33,773 bases of DNA from Phaeobacter sp. (GTDB taxonomy: Bacteria > Pseudomonadota > Alphaproteobacteria > Rhodobacterales > Rhodobacteraceae): contig NZ_JAJDWC010000114.1 in the NCBI RefSeq assembly GCF_022825805.1, positions 1 through 33,773 on the forward strand. Direction: 5' to 3'. This document shows, one piece after another, positions 15,610 through 26,306 of this stretch (position 1 is its first letter; every line of letters starts with the position of its first letter). Made by a program: the position numbers and the translations under genes. The notes under the pieces were generated by a model that saw only the letters and a program-made list of their open reading frames with translations, was not told where the DNA came from and did not search any database.

Positions 15610-16518
15610 TTATTTCGCCAGTCTGGGCAGCTTTCCCCCGCGCCAATAGGCACCGGTGTCCTCCCGCAGAGCTTCGTAGGTGCGGATCCTTTCTTGGGCA
15701 GCCTCACCCCCGGCGTCTACCAGGCTGGTCAACAGGCAGTCCAATACAGCCATCGCCCCGCCATAGGCCCCGAATGGATGCAATGCATTGTCGGCGACCT
15801 GCAGCAAATGATCCGGCTGAAGGCCGGGTGTGATGACATCATTGTCGGTGATCAATACGAGCTTTGCTCCGCGATTTTGGGCAAAATGCAACGCTTGTAA
15901 CGTCTCCGCAGAGTAGGGCGCGAAGGTCATCGCCACCAGGCAGTCCTCGGGTCCGATGTCCATCAATTCGTCAACGGCTGTGCCCATGTGTCGTGGGACA
16001 AGATCCAACTTTGGCAACGCCATGCGGCCGACATAGTGGAAATAATAGGCCAACGCGTAGCTCGCCCGCGTTGCCGTGACATAACAGGCCGCCGCAGATG
16101 TTAGCGTTTTGGTGATGTCGTCTATGCGCTCGGGCGTCATCAGCCGCAGGGAACGCGCAATGATGTTGACCTCGTTGCGTGCAATGCGCCCGTGCCTGGC
16201 GGTGTCGTCCGACTGTTCCAAACGGTCCAGCCATTCCAGGCCAAGTCCACCCTCCCGTTCAGTCGTCAGTGAAGCCCTGAATGGACCGCGCAGGCCTTCA
16301 AACCCGTCAAACCCCAAATGGGTCGCCAGCCGAACGAGCGAATTGGTGCTGACACCTGCTTTTTGCGCCGACACCCGGATCGGATCGAGGCCGAAGTCGG
16401 CCGGATTGTCGATGATGTATTTGGCAGCCTCGGCGAGGGCAGGGGGGAAGTCATCCAAATCAGCTTTCAACTGATCCAGTAGCCGTGTGGTTCGTTTGGA
16501 GTCCGGGTGATGTTCCAT
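15610..16518 (-). CDS. RpiR/MurR-family transcriptional regulator (HTH plus SIS domain)
   Basis: 302 residues from ATG 16518. The N-terminal RpiR HTH reads FPPALAEAAKYIIDNPADFGLDPIRVSAQKAGVSTNSLVRLATHLGFDGFEGLR. A SIS phosphosugar-binding domain follows (ACYVTATRASYALAYYFHYVG; DELMDIGPEDCLVAMTFAPYSAETLQALHFAQNRGAKLVLITD). The family senses phosphosugars or related metabolites. A GTG at 16533 would add five residues but lies inside the upstream inverted repeat. It is downstream of and co-directional with the large fusion gene (gap about 100 bp with a hairpin) and converges on the sugar dehydrogenase. Target genes are not obvious; autoregulation is suggested by the adjacent palindrome. Confidence 0.85.
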   Translation of the reverse strand: MEHHPDSKRTTRLLDQLKADLDDFPPALAEAAKYIIDNPADFGLDPIRVSAQKAGVSTNSLVRLATHLGFDGFEGLRGPFRASLTTEREGGLGLEWLDRLEQSDDTARHGRIARNEVNIIARSLRLMTPERIDDITKTLTSAAACYVTATRASYALAYYFHYVGRMALPKLDLVPRHMGTAVDELMDIGPEDCLVAMTFAPYSAETLQALHFAQNRGAKLVLITDNDVITPGLQPDHLLQVADNALHPFGAYGGAMAVLDCLLTSLVDAGGEAAQERIRTYEALREDTGAYWRGGKLPRLAK

Positions 16519-16526
16519 GGCTCGAT

Positions 16527-16548
16527 TTTTCACACAAATCTGTGAAAA
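16527..16548. promoter_or_regulatory. Candidate operator of the RpiR-type regulator
   Basis: The inverted repeat TTTTCACA-N6-TGTGAAAA has perfect 8-bp arms and lies 9 bp upstream of the regulator's ATG. Position and symmetry suit an autoregulatory site for a dimeric regulator. A single TGTGAAAA half also occurs at 10709-10716, just before the TetR gene. Confidence 0.5.
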
Positions 16549-16572
16549 TCCGCAAGACAGAACATGGGGTGG

Positions 16573-16598
16573 TCCCCCCAGCGTTGCAGCCGGGGGGA
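16573..16598 (-). terminator. GC-rich hairpin downstream of the fusion gene
   Basis: A TCCCCCC/GGGGGGA stem continues through one mismatch into two more pairs around a GTTGCA loop, about 20 bases after the fusion-gene stop. The missing U-tract leaves it uncertain whether it terminates or only stabilises the 3' end. Confidence 0.4.
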
Positions 16599-16617
16599 TG
16601 CCTGTTTGTATGACGCG

Positions 16618-19600
16618 TTATGCGGAAACCGCCTGCAGGTCTTGGTCCGTTTGCGGCGTGATCGTGCCGTCATCAGATACGGTCACTGTTTCACCGTGGC
16701 TGAGTTGGCCGAGCCCCTTGCAGGCCACCAACATCAGAACGTCTTTCTCTCGCGCAACGATCGCCATGTGGCTGAGCCAGCCGCCAACTTCGCTAATGAC
16801 AGCGCCAGAGCGTTGCACATATGGCAACCAGGCCGGGTTGATCATGCGACAGGCCAGAATATCCCCATCTTGGAACCCGTCGAAGACGTCGGGCCCAATG
16901 GCGGTTTCATCCTCGACCCAGAACAGCCGCGCGGTTGTGGATCCGCTGCCAGCCACACATGTGCCACCCATCGCGGCGTCTGCGTTGTCTGGCGCCGCAC
17001 CCAATGATAACAGCTCGCATTCCCGCAAGGTCAAAGACACCGAGCTGGGCGCTGATGCTTTTCGCAGGTCTTCCGTCTGCTTTTGTGCGGCTGCCTTGTC
17101 GTGGAGGGACGCCAAGGTGCTTTCATTGATGGCAAGAACGTCATCCATGGTTAGGTGGAATATCAGATCCTTCAACCCGGTTGTTTCGCCAAAGGCCAGC
17201 AGCGCGCGGCGCAGTTCCGCGAGGACACGCAGTGCTTCGTGTTTGGCCTGTTCTTTGAGATCCTGATAGGCAATTGCAACGTCGATGGTTTCCCGCAGGT
17301 CTTCCGGCAGGTTGGCTGGTGTCGCTGTGCCGCCATTGATCGGCTCCACAGATCCTTCCAATAGGGATTCCAAAAGGGCAGGGGCTTCGTGATACCTTGG
17401 TGTGCTTAGCTCATAGTCAAAAATAGAACGATGCCCCATGAGAGCCAGCGCCTGCTGGGTGTCCCCAGCACAGGACGATAGCAGGCTCGACGGTGCGTTT
17501 GGCAATTCCGCATGCATCAAATGGGATTTGATCGCCGGATCACCGGCTGCTGCCGCACTGGCTTCGCCCATGGTAAAACCAGCCACAATGTTGATTTTTT
17601 CTGCCTCGACATAGATGCCGGTCACAAACATATCGCGCAGGGTCTGGATGGCCTCCAACTGTTTGGTCTGGGGCAAGGCCGCGTAATCCACCGCTTGCCA
17701 AAATGCCAGTTGATCCTGCAGATCCGGCAAGACCTCTTGTTGGAACTGGGCGATCATGGGGCGGGCCTGTTTGCGCAGTTGTTTTGCCTTTGTCGCAGTC
17801 AGCTTCAACGTCATCTGTTCTTTCAGTTGAACATCGACGTAGGTCTTTCCAAACAGGTTGACCAAATGACCTGGGCGACCCTCTGGCAGATTATAGGGAA
17901 CCGACAGGGCCCGACAGGCCAGGTCGACGCTGCCGCCGGGTGCCCAGAGGCTGCCCATCAACGAAAAGGACAGGGGTGTTGGACGTGGCAGGACTTCGGA
18001 CATTTCGTCCTGTTCCAGAACCACTTGGTTAGGGGCTGCATCCTGAAACTTGGTAAGAACCTCCCGCCATTCGGCCAGGCGCGTGCGTTCGGTGTCCGAG
18101 CCGAGCGACAATGTGGTGATGTCCCGGCTTTGGACGATCTGGAAACGGCCCTGGGCATAAGCCCATTCCACATCTTGGGGGCCGCCAAAGATCTCTTCGA
18201 TCCGGGCGCCAAGCGCCAGTAGCGGTTTAAGATCGAGCAGACTGTCACAAACGTCATCTACAAGCAGGCCGGAGAACCGGCCAAATCGCACTGATGTTGG
18301 TGTAACCCGGCCAGAAACCAGATCTTCGCCAACGCCTTCAACCCATTCGATCATGCTCATGCCGGGCGCCATGGGATCTTGGGTGAAAAGAACACCCGCA
18401 TATTCCGCCTGCACCATTTCCTGGACGACGATGTTGCCCTGATCAGCGCTGTCCGCCCCTCCCGCATAGCTTGCTGCGCGGTCAGAGGAAAAACTGGCAA
18501 CCACCTCGTCCAAGGCCGCGCGCATTGTCTCAGCCGTTACATGCAGAACAGACTCAAACACACCTGCGTAGCTTTGATCCGCGCCATCTTCGTTTGACGC
18601 CGATGATCGAACCGCGACCTCTGCGCTATCAGCCAGCTGAAAGACCTTTGCCGCAAATGCATCTTTTTCCGCGTTGGACATGGCACTGTAGTCGGCGATC
18701 GCAGTGGACTGCACAATGACGCCCCCTGGTACGGGCAGACCGGCCGCTTTCATGATCGAGAGGCGCAAAGCCTTGTTGCCGGCGGCCTCCAATTGCTCGC
18801 TATACCCCATAGGGATCACGCCACGCGGCAGTTTGCGCAGTTCGGCATCGTGTCGTTGTGTACGGTACCAGTTCGGTATGCGAAGATGCAGGCCTGTGAC
18901 ATAGGCGCGTTGCAGCAGAAGAAGTGACAGCGAAAAGCAGAGATAGGCATTGGCCGCCGCCGATAGGCTGAAGACCATTGCAAATAGCATAGGCACCCCC
19001 AGACCCATCCACAGCTTTTTCTGTCGCGGTGTCTTCGCAACAGCCCAGAGCAGATAAACAGCTGCCAAGACACAGAAGAGAACGGGCAGCACGAACAGGG
19101 GATCCGCAGCGCCGAGAACGTTCATCCAGAGAAACGGTGTCTGCAAAGACGCGCTGGCCTCTTGCGCGGCTGATACCCCAAGCATCATGACAGGCAGGAA
19201 CAACAACGCCGTCAGATTTTTCAAAGGCGTAAGCCCCTTGTCCGCGTAAAAGGCCTGAACAGCGCGCGCTTTGCGCACCGGATCATCCGCAAGCCGTTCT
19301 TTCAACGCCTTCATTTCATCAGCAGTTTCTGCGGTGATGATCTGGTCTCGTTCCGATTTCAAAGCGACCGGCAGGATCATAATGCGCGTGATCACAGACA
19401 GGGCCAAAAGCCCCCACAGGATATGCGCCTGCGCATGGGTCCACAGCAGCGCCGTTGCCAAGACGGAAATCGCCTTGTTCCACAGTCCGCTTTGTTGATC
19501 GGCCAGCCAGGCCTGCACATGTGGTTTGGGCGGAGGCGCCACAAAATACTCCCAAGGCAGGGTATAGCGACCACGGAAATCAATGCCTTGCTGCGACAAC

Positions 19601-20637
19601 TCCAGCCCGAGCACCTGACCCATGAAGCAGCTTCTGCGATCGTAGCAGGCAGCGATCGTCGGCTTGTTGGGATCAAGATCAGCAATGCGCGCCATCAGGT
19701 CGCTTGTTGTCATCTTCCGGATCGGAATGTTGACCGCGCCGGGCAGGTGGCCTGAAGCGAAATCACCGGGATAGCGCGTATCAACGATTTGCAGATCTTC
19801 TTTATTCAGCAAGGCGGTGAAATCAGCGGTGCTCAGCAGCACGTCGCGGCCGGGATAGTCTGGGATTGCTCTGAGATCTGACAGCGTCTTTACGTCCTTG
19901 TCAGAAAAGTCGCGGCCCTCGACGATCCACTTTTCGATACCGCCAGCGATGAAGCTGCAATCGATCCCAAGCTTCGCCAACTCTGCGCATGTTTCGGAGC
20001 TGCGGTTGCCATTGTGACAAAACAAGACGACTTTCTGCCCGGGTTTGACCGGACGGGTTTCGAGAAAGTCCGGGAAGCGGATATGCGTCGATCCGGGCAA
20101 AGTCCCCATCGCGTTTTCACCCGTCTCGCGGATGTCAAAGAACACCGTTTCGCCGTCTGTCAGTGCCAGTGCAGCCTCTTCGGTTGTCATCGCCTGGGGA
20201 TGATCGGACTGGTTGGCGTAGCTGGTTTCCTTCAAGGAGGCGTCTTTGATTTTTGTGCCATCAAACTGCGCAGGGCGCACCAAGGTCGATTGCAGCCGGG
20301 CCTGCTCAGCTACGTTTTGGCTGCTGTATTGCCAGTAGTTCAGCATGGCGAGACTGATACTGACCAACACCAATACCGACAGCAGCTTGACCGGATAGCG
20401 CCGGGCGGTTTGACCCGATTTTGGTTTCAGGCCGAGTTTTGCGGCAATGATCGCGCCGAAGCCAGAGGCCATGGCAATGCCGACGGCAAACACCTGAGAC
20501 AAGGAAGAGACGGAGCCGATGACCAACTCCGGCGATGGAATAGCCCAGGCACCGGAGGGCAGTAAAGCCAGGGGCAATGTGCCGAGGAGGGTGCGCCAGC
20601 GGCGGGCGGGTCGGAAAGAAGTGTGTATCAGTTTCAC
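16618..20637 (-). CDS. Fusion protein: double rhodanese, YidC/Oxa1-like membrane domain, PEP-synthase-like phosphotransferase
   Basis: 1339 residues from GTG 20637, which has AGGA 6 bases upstream (TTG at 20670 would add 11 residues, no SD). Order: signal peptide ending GAWA-IP (about 32); two membrane segments (44-66, 83-102); rhodanese 1 (151-244) with loop CHNGNRS (C207); rhodanese 2 (268-367) with CYDRRS (C331, loop altered); YidC-like domain (404-590) with the groove Arg in LSVITRIMILPV (R418), a charged hairpin and several membrane segments; ATP-grasp PPDK-N domain (603-845) with VAVRSSASNEDG, SYAGVFES and GGPQDVEWAY; helical middle; swivel domain with catalytic His in GGWLSHMAIVARE (H1290). 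The C-terminal PEP barrel is absent, as in rifampin phosphotransferases. YidC topology would put the rhodaneses in the periplasm and the phosphotransferase in the cytoplasm. I recognise each domain but not the combination; substrate unknown. Confidence 0.85.
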   Translation of the reverse strand: MKLIHTSFRPARRWRTLLGTLPLALLPSGAWAIPSPELVIGSVSSLSQVFAVGIAMASGFGAIIAAKLGLKPKSGQTARRYPVKLLSVLVLVSISLAMLNYWQYSSQNVAEQARLQSTLVRPAQFDGTKIKDASLKETSYANQSDHPQAMTTEEAALALTDGETVFFDIRETGENAMGTLPGSTHIRFPDFLETRPVKPGQKVVLFCHNGNRSSETCAELAKLGIDCSFIAGGIEKWIVEGRDFSDKDVKTLSDLRAIPDYPGRDVLLSTADFTALLNKEDLQIVDTRYPGDFASGHLPGAVNIPIRKMTTSDLMARIADLDPNKPTIAACYDRRSCFMGQVLGLELSQQGIDFRGRYTLPWEYFVAPPPKPHVQAWLADQQSGLWNKAISVLATALLWTHAQAHILWGLLALSVITRIMILPVALKSERDQIITAETADEMKALKERLADDPVRKARAVQAFYADKGLTPLKNLTALLFLPVMMLGVSAAQEASASLQTPFLWMNVLGAADPLFVLPVLFCVLAAVYLLWAVAKTPRQKKLWMGLGVPMLFAMVFSLSAAANAYLCFSLSLLLLQRAYVTGLHLRIPNWYRTQRHDAELRKLPRGVIPMGYSEQLEAAGNKALRLSIMKAAGLPVPGGVIVQSTAIADYSAMSNAEKDAFAAKVFQLADSAEVAVRSSASNEDGADQSYAGVFESVLHVTAETMRAALDEVVASFSSDRAASYAGGADSADQGNIVVQEMVQAEYAGVLFTQDPMAPGMSMIEWVEGVGEDLVSGRVTPTSVRFGRFSGLLVDDVCDSLLDLKPLLALGARIEEIFGGPQDVEWAYAQGRFQIVQSRDITTLSLGSDTERTRLAEWREVLTKFQDAAPNQVVLEQDEMSEVLPRPTPLSFSLMGSLWAPGGSVDLACRALSVPYNLPEGRPGHLVNLFGKTYVDVQLKEQMTLKLTATKAKQLRKQARPMIAQFQQEVLPDLQDQLAFWQAVDYAALPQTKQLEAIQTLRDMFVTGIYVEAEKINIVAGFTMGEASAAAAGDPAIKSHLMHAELPNAPSSLLSSCAGDTQQALALMGHRSIFDYELSTPRYHEAPALLESLLEGSVEPINGGTATPANLPEDLRETIDVAIAYQDLKEQAKHEALRVLAELRRALLAFGETTGLKDLIFHLTMDDVLAINESTLASLHDKAAAQKQTEDLRKASAPSSVSLTLRECELLSLGAAPDNADAAMGGTCVAGSGSTTARLFWVEDETAIGPDVFDGFQDGDILACRMINPAWLPYVQRSGAVISEVGGWLSHMAIVAREKDVLMLVACKGLGQLSHGETVTVSDDGTITPQTDQDLQAVSA

Positions 20638-20864
20638 AGAAAGTCCTGTCGGGCTTAACCCGATCTTCAAAATTTTTAGCGATTTTTAAGAAAAACGTTC
20701 AATTCGTTACTGAAACGTTAATTTCTATAGCGGCTCGACCCTGTAGTCGTAAAATTTTTTGTACTATTGAGTACCAGTTAACCGGATTTTCTCAGTACTC
20801 TGTGCAAATTGGGGCACGAGACAATGACACTCAGATGGTGAACCCAGCAAGGAGGTCCCAGGCG
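20638..20864. promoter_or_regulatory. Divergent control region of the fusion gene and the PhnD-like/kinase operon
   Basis: AT-rich and without a gene. It holds AAACGTT twice (20693-20699 and 20713-20719, 20 bp apart) and an inverted pair GAGTAC (20769-20774) / GTACTC (20795-20800), with a further GTAC at 20761. The pairs lie where operators for divergent promoters would be expected. No sigma-70 boxes are clear enough to call. Confidence 0.45.
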
Positions 20865-21737
20865 ATGCAGACCCAAATAGACAGATTGATATCAGCCGTT
20901 TCCAACTGGTCGGCGGCTTTGTTTGTTGCTGCATTCATTGTTTTGCCCGGCATGGCTGCTGCTGAAATCACGCTTACGTTCGGCACTTATGCGGCAGACA
21001 AACCCACTGATACGGTCAAGAAATACAGGCCTTTTCTGACATTTCTCTCCAACCGGTTGAGCGATGAGTTGGGGGAGCAGGTCACGGTGCGCATGTCCAT
21101 TGCGAAAGAATACGAACAAGGCATCGAACAGCTGGCCGCTGGTGACGTCGATTTTGCCCGATTTGGACCGGCCTCTTATGTTCACGTGATGAAAAAGAAC
21201 CCCGGGGTGCAGATCGTCGCGATGGAGTCGAAGAAGGGTGAGAAGCGATTTAAAGGTGTCTTTGTTGTGCACCAAAACAGCACGATCACGGAATTGTCAG
21301 ACCTTGCGGGTCTGAGTTTTGCCTTTGGCGACGAACTGTCGACCATCGGCCGCTATCTCGCGCAGAGCCATCTGCTTGATGCGGGAATCACCAGCGATGA
21401 CCTGCATGCATTCGAATATCTGGGACGCCATGACCTGGTCGGCGAAGCCGTTGGCGCAGGCCGCTTCACGGCGGGTGCTCTCAAAGAAAGCACCTACAAG
21501 AAACTGGTCGCAAAAGGCGTGCCCATCCGGGTGCTGGCGAGTTTTGACAACGTAACCAAACCCTGGTTGGCGGCATCAGATCTGCCTGCACCGGTCGTTG
21601 CGGCAATGCGCAGGGTGATGCTGTCTTCTGAAAACGAGGAGATCGTGCGCCGCGTGTCGAAGAACGGTTTCCTGGAAGGAACAGACGCCGACTATGACCT
21701 GATCCGGAATGCAATGGAGCAAAGCGAGGCGTTTTAA
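20865..21737 (+). CDS. PhnD-like periplasmic substrate-binding protein
   Basis: 290 residues. AAGGAGG (20849-20855) 9 bases before ATG 20865 fixes the start; signal peptide is residues 1-34, cleaved near GMAAA-EI. The mature protein opens [31 protein letters not shown], has [17 protein letters not shown] and [33 protein letters not shown], and ends with [24 protein letters not shown]; this is the PhnD/phosphate-phosphonate ABC-type binding fold. No permease or ATPase is nearby; instead a hybrid kinase follows 20 bp downstream. The same pairing occurs in sensory systems such as arsenite-binding AioX with kinase AioS, so a sensory rather than transport role is likely. The ligand (an oxyanion, phosphonate or related compound) is unknown. 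Confidence 0.85.
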   Translation: MQTQIDRLISAVSNWSAALFVAAFIVLPGMAAAEITLTFGTYAADKPTDTVKKYRPFLTFLSNRLSDELGEQVTVRMSIAKEYEQGIEQLAAGDVDFARFGPASYVHVMKKNPGVQIVAMESKKGEKRFKGVFVVHQNSTITELSDLAGLSFAFGDELSTIGRYLAQSHLLDAGITSDDLHAFEYLGRHDLVGEAVGAGRFTAGALKESTYKKLVAKGVPIRVLASFDNVTKPWLAASDLPAPVVAAMRRVMLSSENEEIVRRVSKNGFLEGTDADYDLIRNAMEQSEAF

Positions 21738-21757
21738 GACGACTCGAGACAAGCCAT

Positions 21758-24046
<2,289 letters not shown>

Positions 24047-24098
24047 GTTCTAGGGATTGGTCATCCAGGCCCAAAACAAATATGCGATGCCTTTAGGA

Positions 24099-24902
24099 TC
24101 AATCCGAGGCCTGATCAAACAGCCGTTTGATGTTGGACAGCAAGAATAGGACCGCTGCAAGACAAACAATGGTTGGTCCAGTGGGTGTATCAAACTCAAA
24201 CGCCAATTGCAGGCCACCCACTGCCGAGAAAACCCCGATGAGCGCTGCGATCAACGTCATCCGCTCGGGCGTGCTTGCGAAGGGACGCGCACTCGCCGCG
24301 GGTATGATCAACAAGGCTGCGATCAACAACACACCAACAACCTTGATGGCGACCGCGACAACAACAGACAAAGCCAGCGTCAGGATCAACTGTTCGCGTT
24401 GCGGATTGATGCCTGCGGCATGGGCCAAATCGCGGTTCAACGTGGAGGTCAAAAGCGCGGACCAACGCCACCAGAGCAGCGCAATGACCAGGGCAGCCCC
24501 GCCCCAAATGATCAGCAAGTCCTGCTGGTTCACAGCCAGAATGTCGCCAAACAGATATGCCATCAGATCAAGCCGAATGCCGCTCAGAAAGGACACGGCA
24601 ACCAGGCCAAAAGCCAGCGATGAATGGGCCAGAACCCCCAGCAGCGTGTCAACGGCGTAGCCGCGGCCGCTGAGGGTTGAGACGACAGTGCCCATCAGCA
24701 ACGCCATAACCAGAACACCTGCAAAGAGCGACGTTTCAAAGCTCAGCGCCAGAGCAATACCCAAGATCGAGGCATGCGCTGTTGCATCACCGAAATAGGC
24801 CATGCGCCGCCAAACGACGAAACATCCAAGCGGGGCAGCCGCCAGTGCCACGCCCACCCCTGCGAGTGCCGCGCGGATCAGAAAACTGTCAAGAAAAGTC
24901 AA
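24099..24902 (-). CDS. znuB: Zinc ABC transporter permease ZnuB
   Basis: 267 residues with about eight membrane segments. Family landmarks are the start FLIRAALAGVGVALAAAPLGCFVVWRRMAYFGDATAHASILGIALA and the conserved ISVLLIAALLIIPAASAR-like segment near residue 200. ABC-3 permeases of this type form a homodimeric channel for zinc or manganese; zur, znuC and znuA neighbours make zinc the likely metal. It starts within the znuC stop (ATGA overlap), so the pair is translationally coupled. It ends convergent to the hybrid kinase, with about 50 bp between them that hold nothing recognisable. Confidence 0.92.
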   Translation of the reverse strand: MTFLDSFLIRAALAGVGVALAAAPLGCFVVWRRMAYFGDATAHASILGIALALSFETSLFAGVLVMALLMGTVVSTLSGRGYAVDTLLGVLAHSSLAFGLVAVSFLSGIRLDLMAYLFGDILAVNQQDLLIIWGGAALVIALLWWRWSALLTSTLNRDLAHAAGINPQREQLILTLALSVVVAVAIKVVGVLLIAALLIIPAASARPFASTPERMTLIAALIGVFSAVGGLQLAFEFDTPTGPTIVCLAAVLFLLSNIKRLFDQASD

Positions 24903-25729
24903 ATGAGGTCCTTCGTGGCTTGTTTTGCCTTGTCGGTTGTCTGGGTCGCCTCATCGTCAAACGCATGATCATGACCGCAGCTATGGTCATGGGTATGCGT
25001 GTGCTCGTGCCGGTAAAGCGCCAGGGCCCCTTGTGTGCCTGTCCCGAAAAGCGCGCGATATTCAGGCGCAGAGGCCACGTGCTCCGGTGCCCCTTCGCAG
25101 CAGATGTGGCCATTCAGGCAAATCACCCGATCAGATGCGGCCATGACTACATGCAGCTCGTGGCTGACCATCAGGATGGCGCACCCCAACGTCTGGCGCA
25201 GCTGTTCGATCTGCCGATAGAACGCCGCGGACCCCGGTTGGTCGAGACCCTGAGTTGCCTCATCCAGTATTAGCAGATGCGGCTGGCACAAGAGCGCGCG
25301 TGCCAACAAAACCCTCTGAAACTGCCCGCCTGACAGCCCGGTCATCTGGCGGTTCATCAGTTTTCCAGCTCCGGCTTTTTCCAGCGCGGCTTCGGCCTCT
25401 GGGTTTTTGACGGGGGTCGGAAGGCTAAGAAAACGCCGCACTGTCAGGGGCAGGGTCGGATCGATGTGGAGCTTTTGCGGCACATATCCGATCCGCAATC
25501 CTTGGCTCCGGCTTACGTCACCACTTTGGACTTCCAGTGCACCCACGACGGTGCGCAACAGAGTGGATTTGCCCGAGCCGTTCGGCCCGACAATCGTGAC
25601 GATTTCGCCGGGTGCAATCTTGAAATTGACGTTGCGGAGCACCGGGCTCGAACTGTGTGCCACAGTTACGTTCTGCAATGTCACCAACGGTTGGGCATCC
25701 GCCTGGCTGGTCATCGTCTGTCTGCTCAT
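24899..25729 (-). CDS. znuC: Zinc ABC transporter ATPase ZnuC with His-rich tail
   Basis: 276 residues from ATG 25729, which overlaps the zur stop as TGATG; a TTG at 25762 is possible but would run further into zur. Walker A is GPNGSGKST, the signature LSGGQFQRVLLARAL, Walker B HLLILDEATQGLD, and the switch His in MVSHELHVV. It energises zinc import through ZnuB from periplasmic ZnuA. The C-terminus carries EHTHTHDHSCGHDH, an extra metal-binding tail beyond the ordinary ABC fold that may buffer or sense cytoplasmic zinc. It sits between zur and znuB in one operon. Confidence 0.92.
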   Translation of the reverse strand: MSRQTMTSQADAQPLVTLQNVTVAHSSSPVLRNVNFKIAPGEIVTIVGPNGSGKSTLLRTVVGALEVQSGDVSRSQGLRIGYVPQKLHIDPTLPLTVRRFLSLPTPVKNPEAEAALEKAGAGKLMNRQMTGLSGGQFQRVLLARALLCQPHLLILDEATQGLDQPGSAAFYRQIEQLRQTLGCAILMVSHELHVVMAASDRVICLNGHICCEGAPEHVASAPEYRALFGTGTQGALALYRHEHTHTHDHSCGHDHAFDDEATQTTDKAKQATKDLI

Positions 25730-26211
25730 CACTGTGCGCCGTCTTCCTGACAATTCGGGCAAAGGCCCTCAGCTTCCATCACCACTCGTTCAATTTGGAA
25801 ACCAGCGTCGTCTTCTGCAGCTCCCAAACGTCCGTGGGTCACTTCTGAGGGTACCTCGGCGACGGTTCTGCAGATTCGACAGAACATGAATAGAGGCGCA
25901 TGTTGATCTGTTGGATGGCTGCAAGCGACAAAGGCATTGAGGCGCTCGATCTTATGGGCGAAGCCGTTTGTAACCAAGAAGTCCAATGCGCGATAGACAA
26001 TCGGTGGCTGTGAGCCCAACCCTTCGGTTCGCAGAATGTCCAGTAAATCGTAAGCGCCCATGGCTTTGTGGGCTTCCAAAAGCAATTCAAGAACACGTCT
26101 GCGCACGGGTGTGAACTGCAGCCCGGCCGCGCGACAATGCGCATCAGCGGCCGCTATTCCGTCGGCAATACAGGTACTGTGGTCATGGAAATGGAAACCG
26201 ATCATGGTCAT
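25729..26211 (-). CDS. zur: Zinc uptake regulator Zur (Fur family)
   Basis: 160 residues. A winged-helix Fur domain (QFTPVRRRVLELLLEAHKAMGAYDLLDIL; PPIVYRALDFLVTNGFAHKIERLNAFVAC) is followed by the metal-binding domain with CRIC and a final CPNC pair, the structural zinc site. With zinc bound it represses zinc uptake. It heads zur-znuC-znuB, and the 95 bp to the znuA ATG contain two sequences close to the E. coli Zur consensus, so it should control both directions including itself. The N-terminal HFHDHSTC adds possible extra zinc ligands. ATG at 26211 is the first good start. Confidence 0.92.
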   Translation of the reverse strand: MTMIGFHFHDHSTCIADGIAAADAHCRAAGLQFTPVRRRVLELLLEAHKAMGAYDLLDILRTEGLGSQPPIVYRALDFLVTNGFAHKIERLNAFVACSHPTDQHAPLFMFCRICRTVAEVPSEVTHGRLGAAEDDAGFQIERVVMEAEGLCPNCQEDGAQ

Positions 26212-26243
26212 ACCTAGCTGCCGAAACGGGGTCTGTTTCGGGG

Positions 26244-26272
26244 TTGATATGTTATGTTATGACGTTTATCAA
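26244..26272. promoter_or_regulatory. Symmetric divergent promoter of zur-znuCB and znuA
   Basis: TTGATA (26244-26249) and TATCAA (26267-26272) are separated by exactly 17 bp and read as -35 and -10 on both strands. They are the core of a perfect 9-bp inverted repeat, GGGTTGATA and TATCAACCC (26241-26275). One element could serve znuA on the plus strand and zur on the minus strand. Zur box 1 covers it. A second hairpin, CCGAAAC/GTTTCGG (26221-26241), would lie in the zur leader. Confidence 0.5.
26246..26268. promoter_or_regulatory. Zur box 1
   Basis: Aligned by eye with the E. coli Zur consensus (GAAATGTTATA-N-TATAACATTTC), 17 of 22 informative positions match, including the left half ATGTTAT. 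It overlaps the divergent promoter, so bound Zur would block both directions. Confidence 0.7.
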
Positions 26273-26277
26273 CCCGT

Positions 26278-26300
26278 GCAATGTTATACAATTACATAGG
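26278..26300. promoter_or_regulatory. Zur box 2
   Basis: About 16 of 22 positions match the same consensus, with left half AATGTTATA and right half ATTACAT. It starts 32 bp after box 1, close to three helical turns, and covers the expected znuA transcription start and SD region. Confidence 0.6.
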
Positions 26301-26306
26301 TGGGAC

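Noticed and set aside
20577-20864. Upstream extension of the PhnD-like reading frame
   Set aside because: The first 96 codons overlap the fusion-gene start and give no signal peptide; AAGGAGG places the start at 20865.
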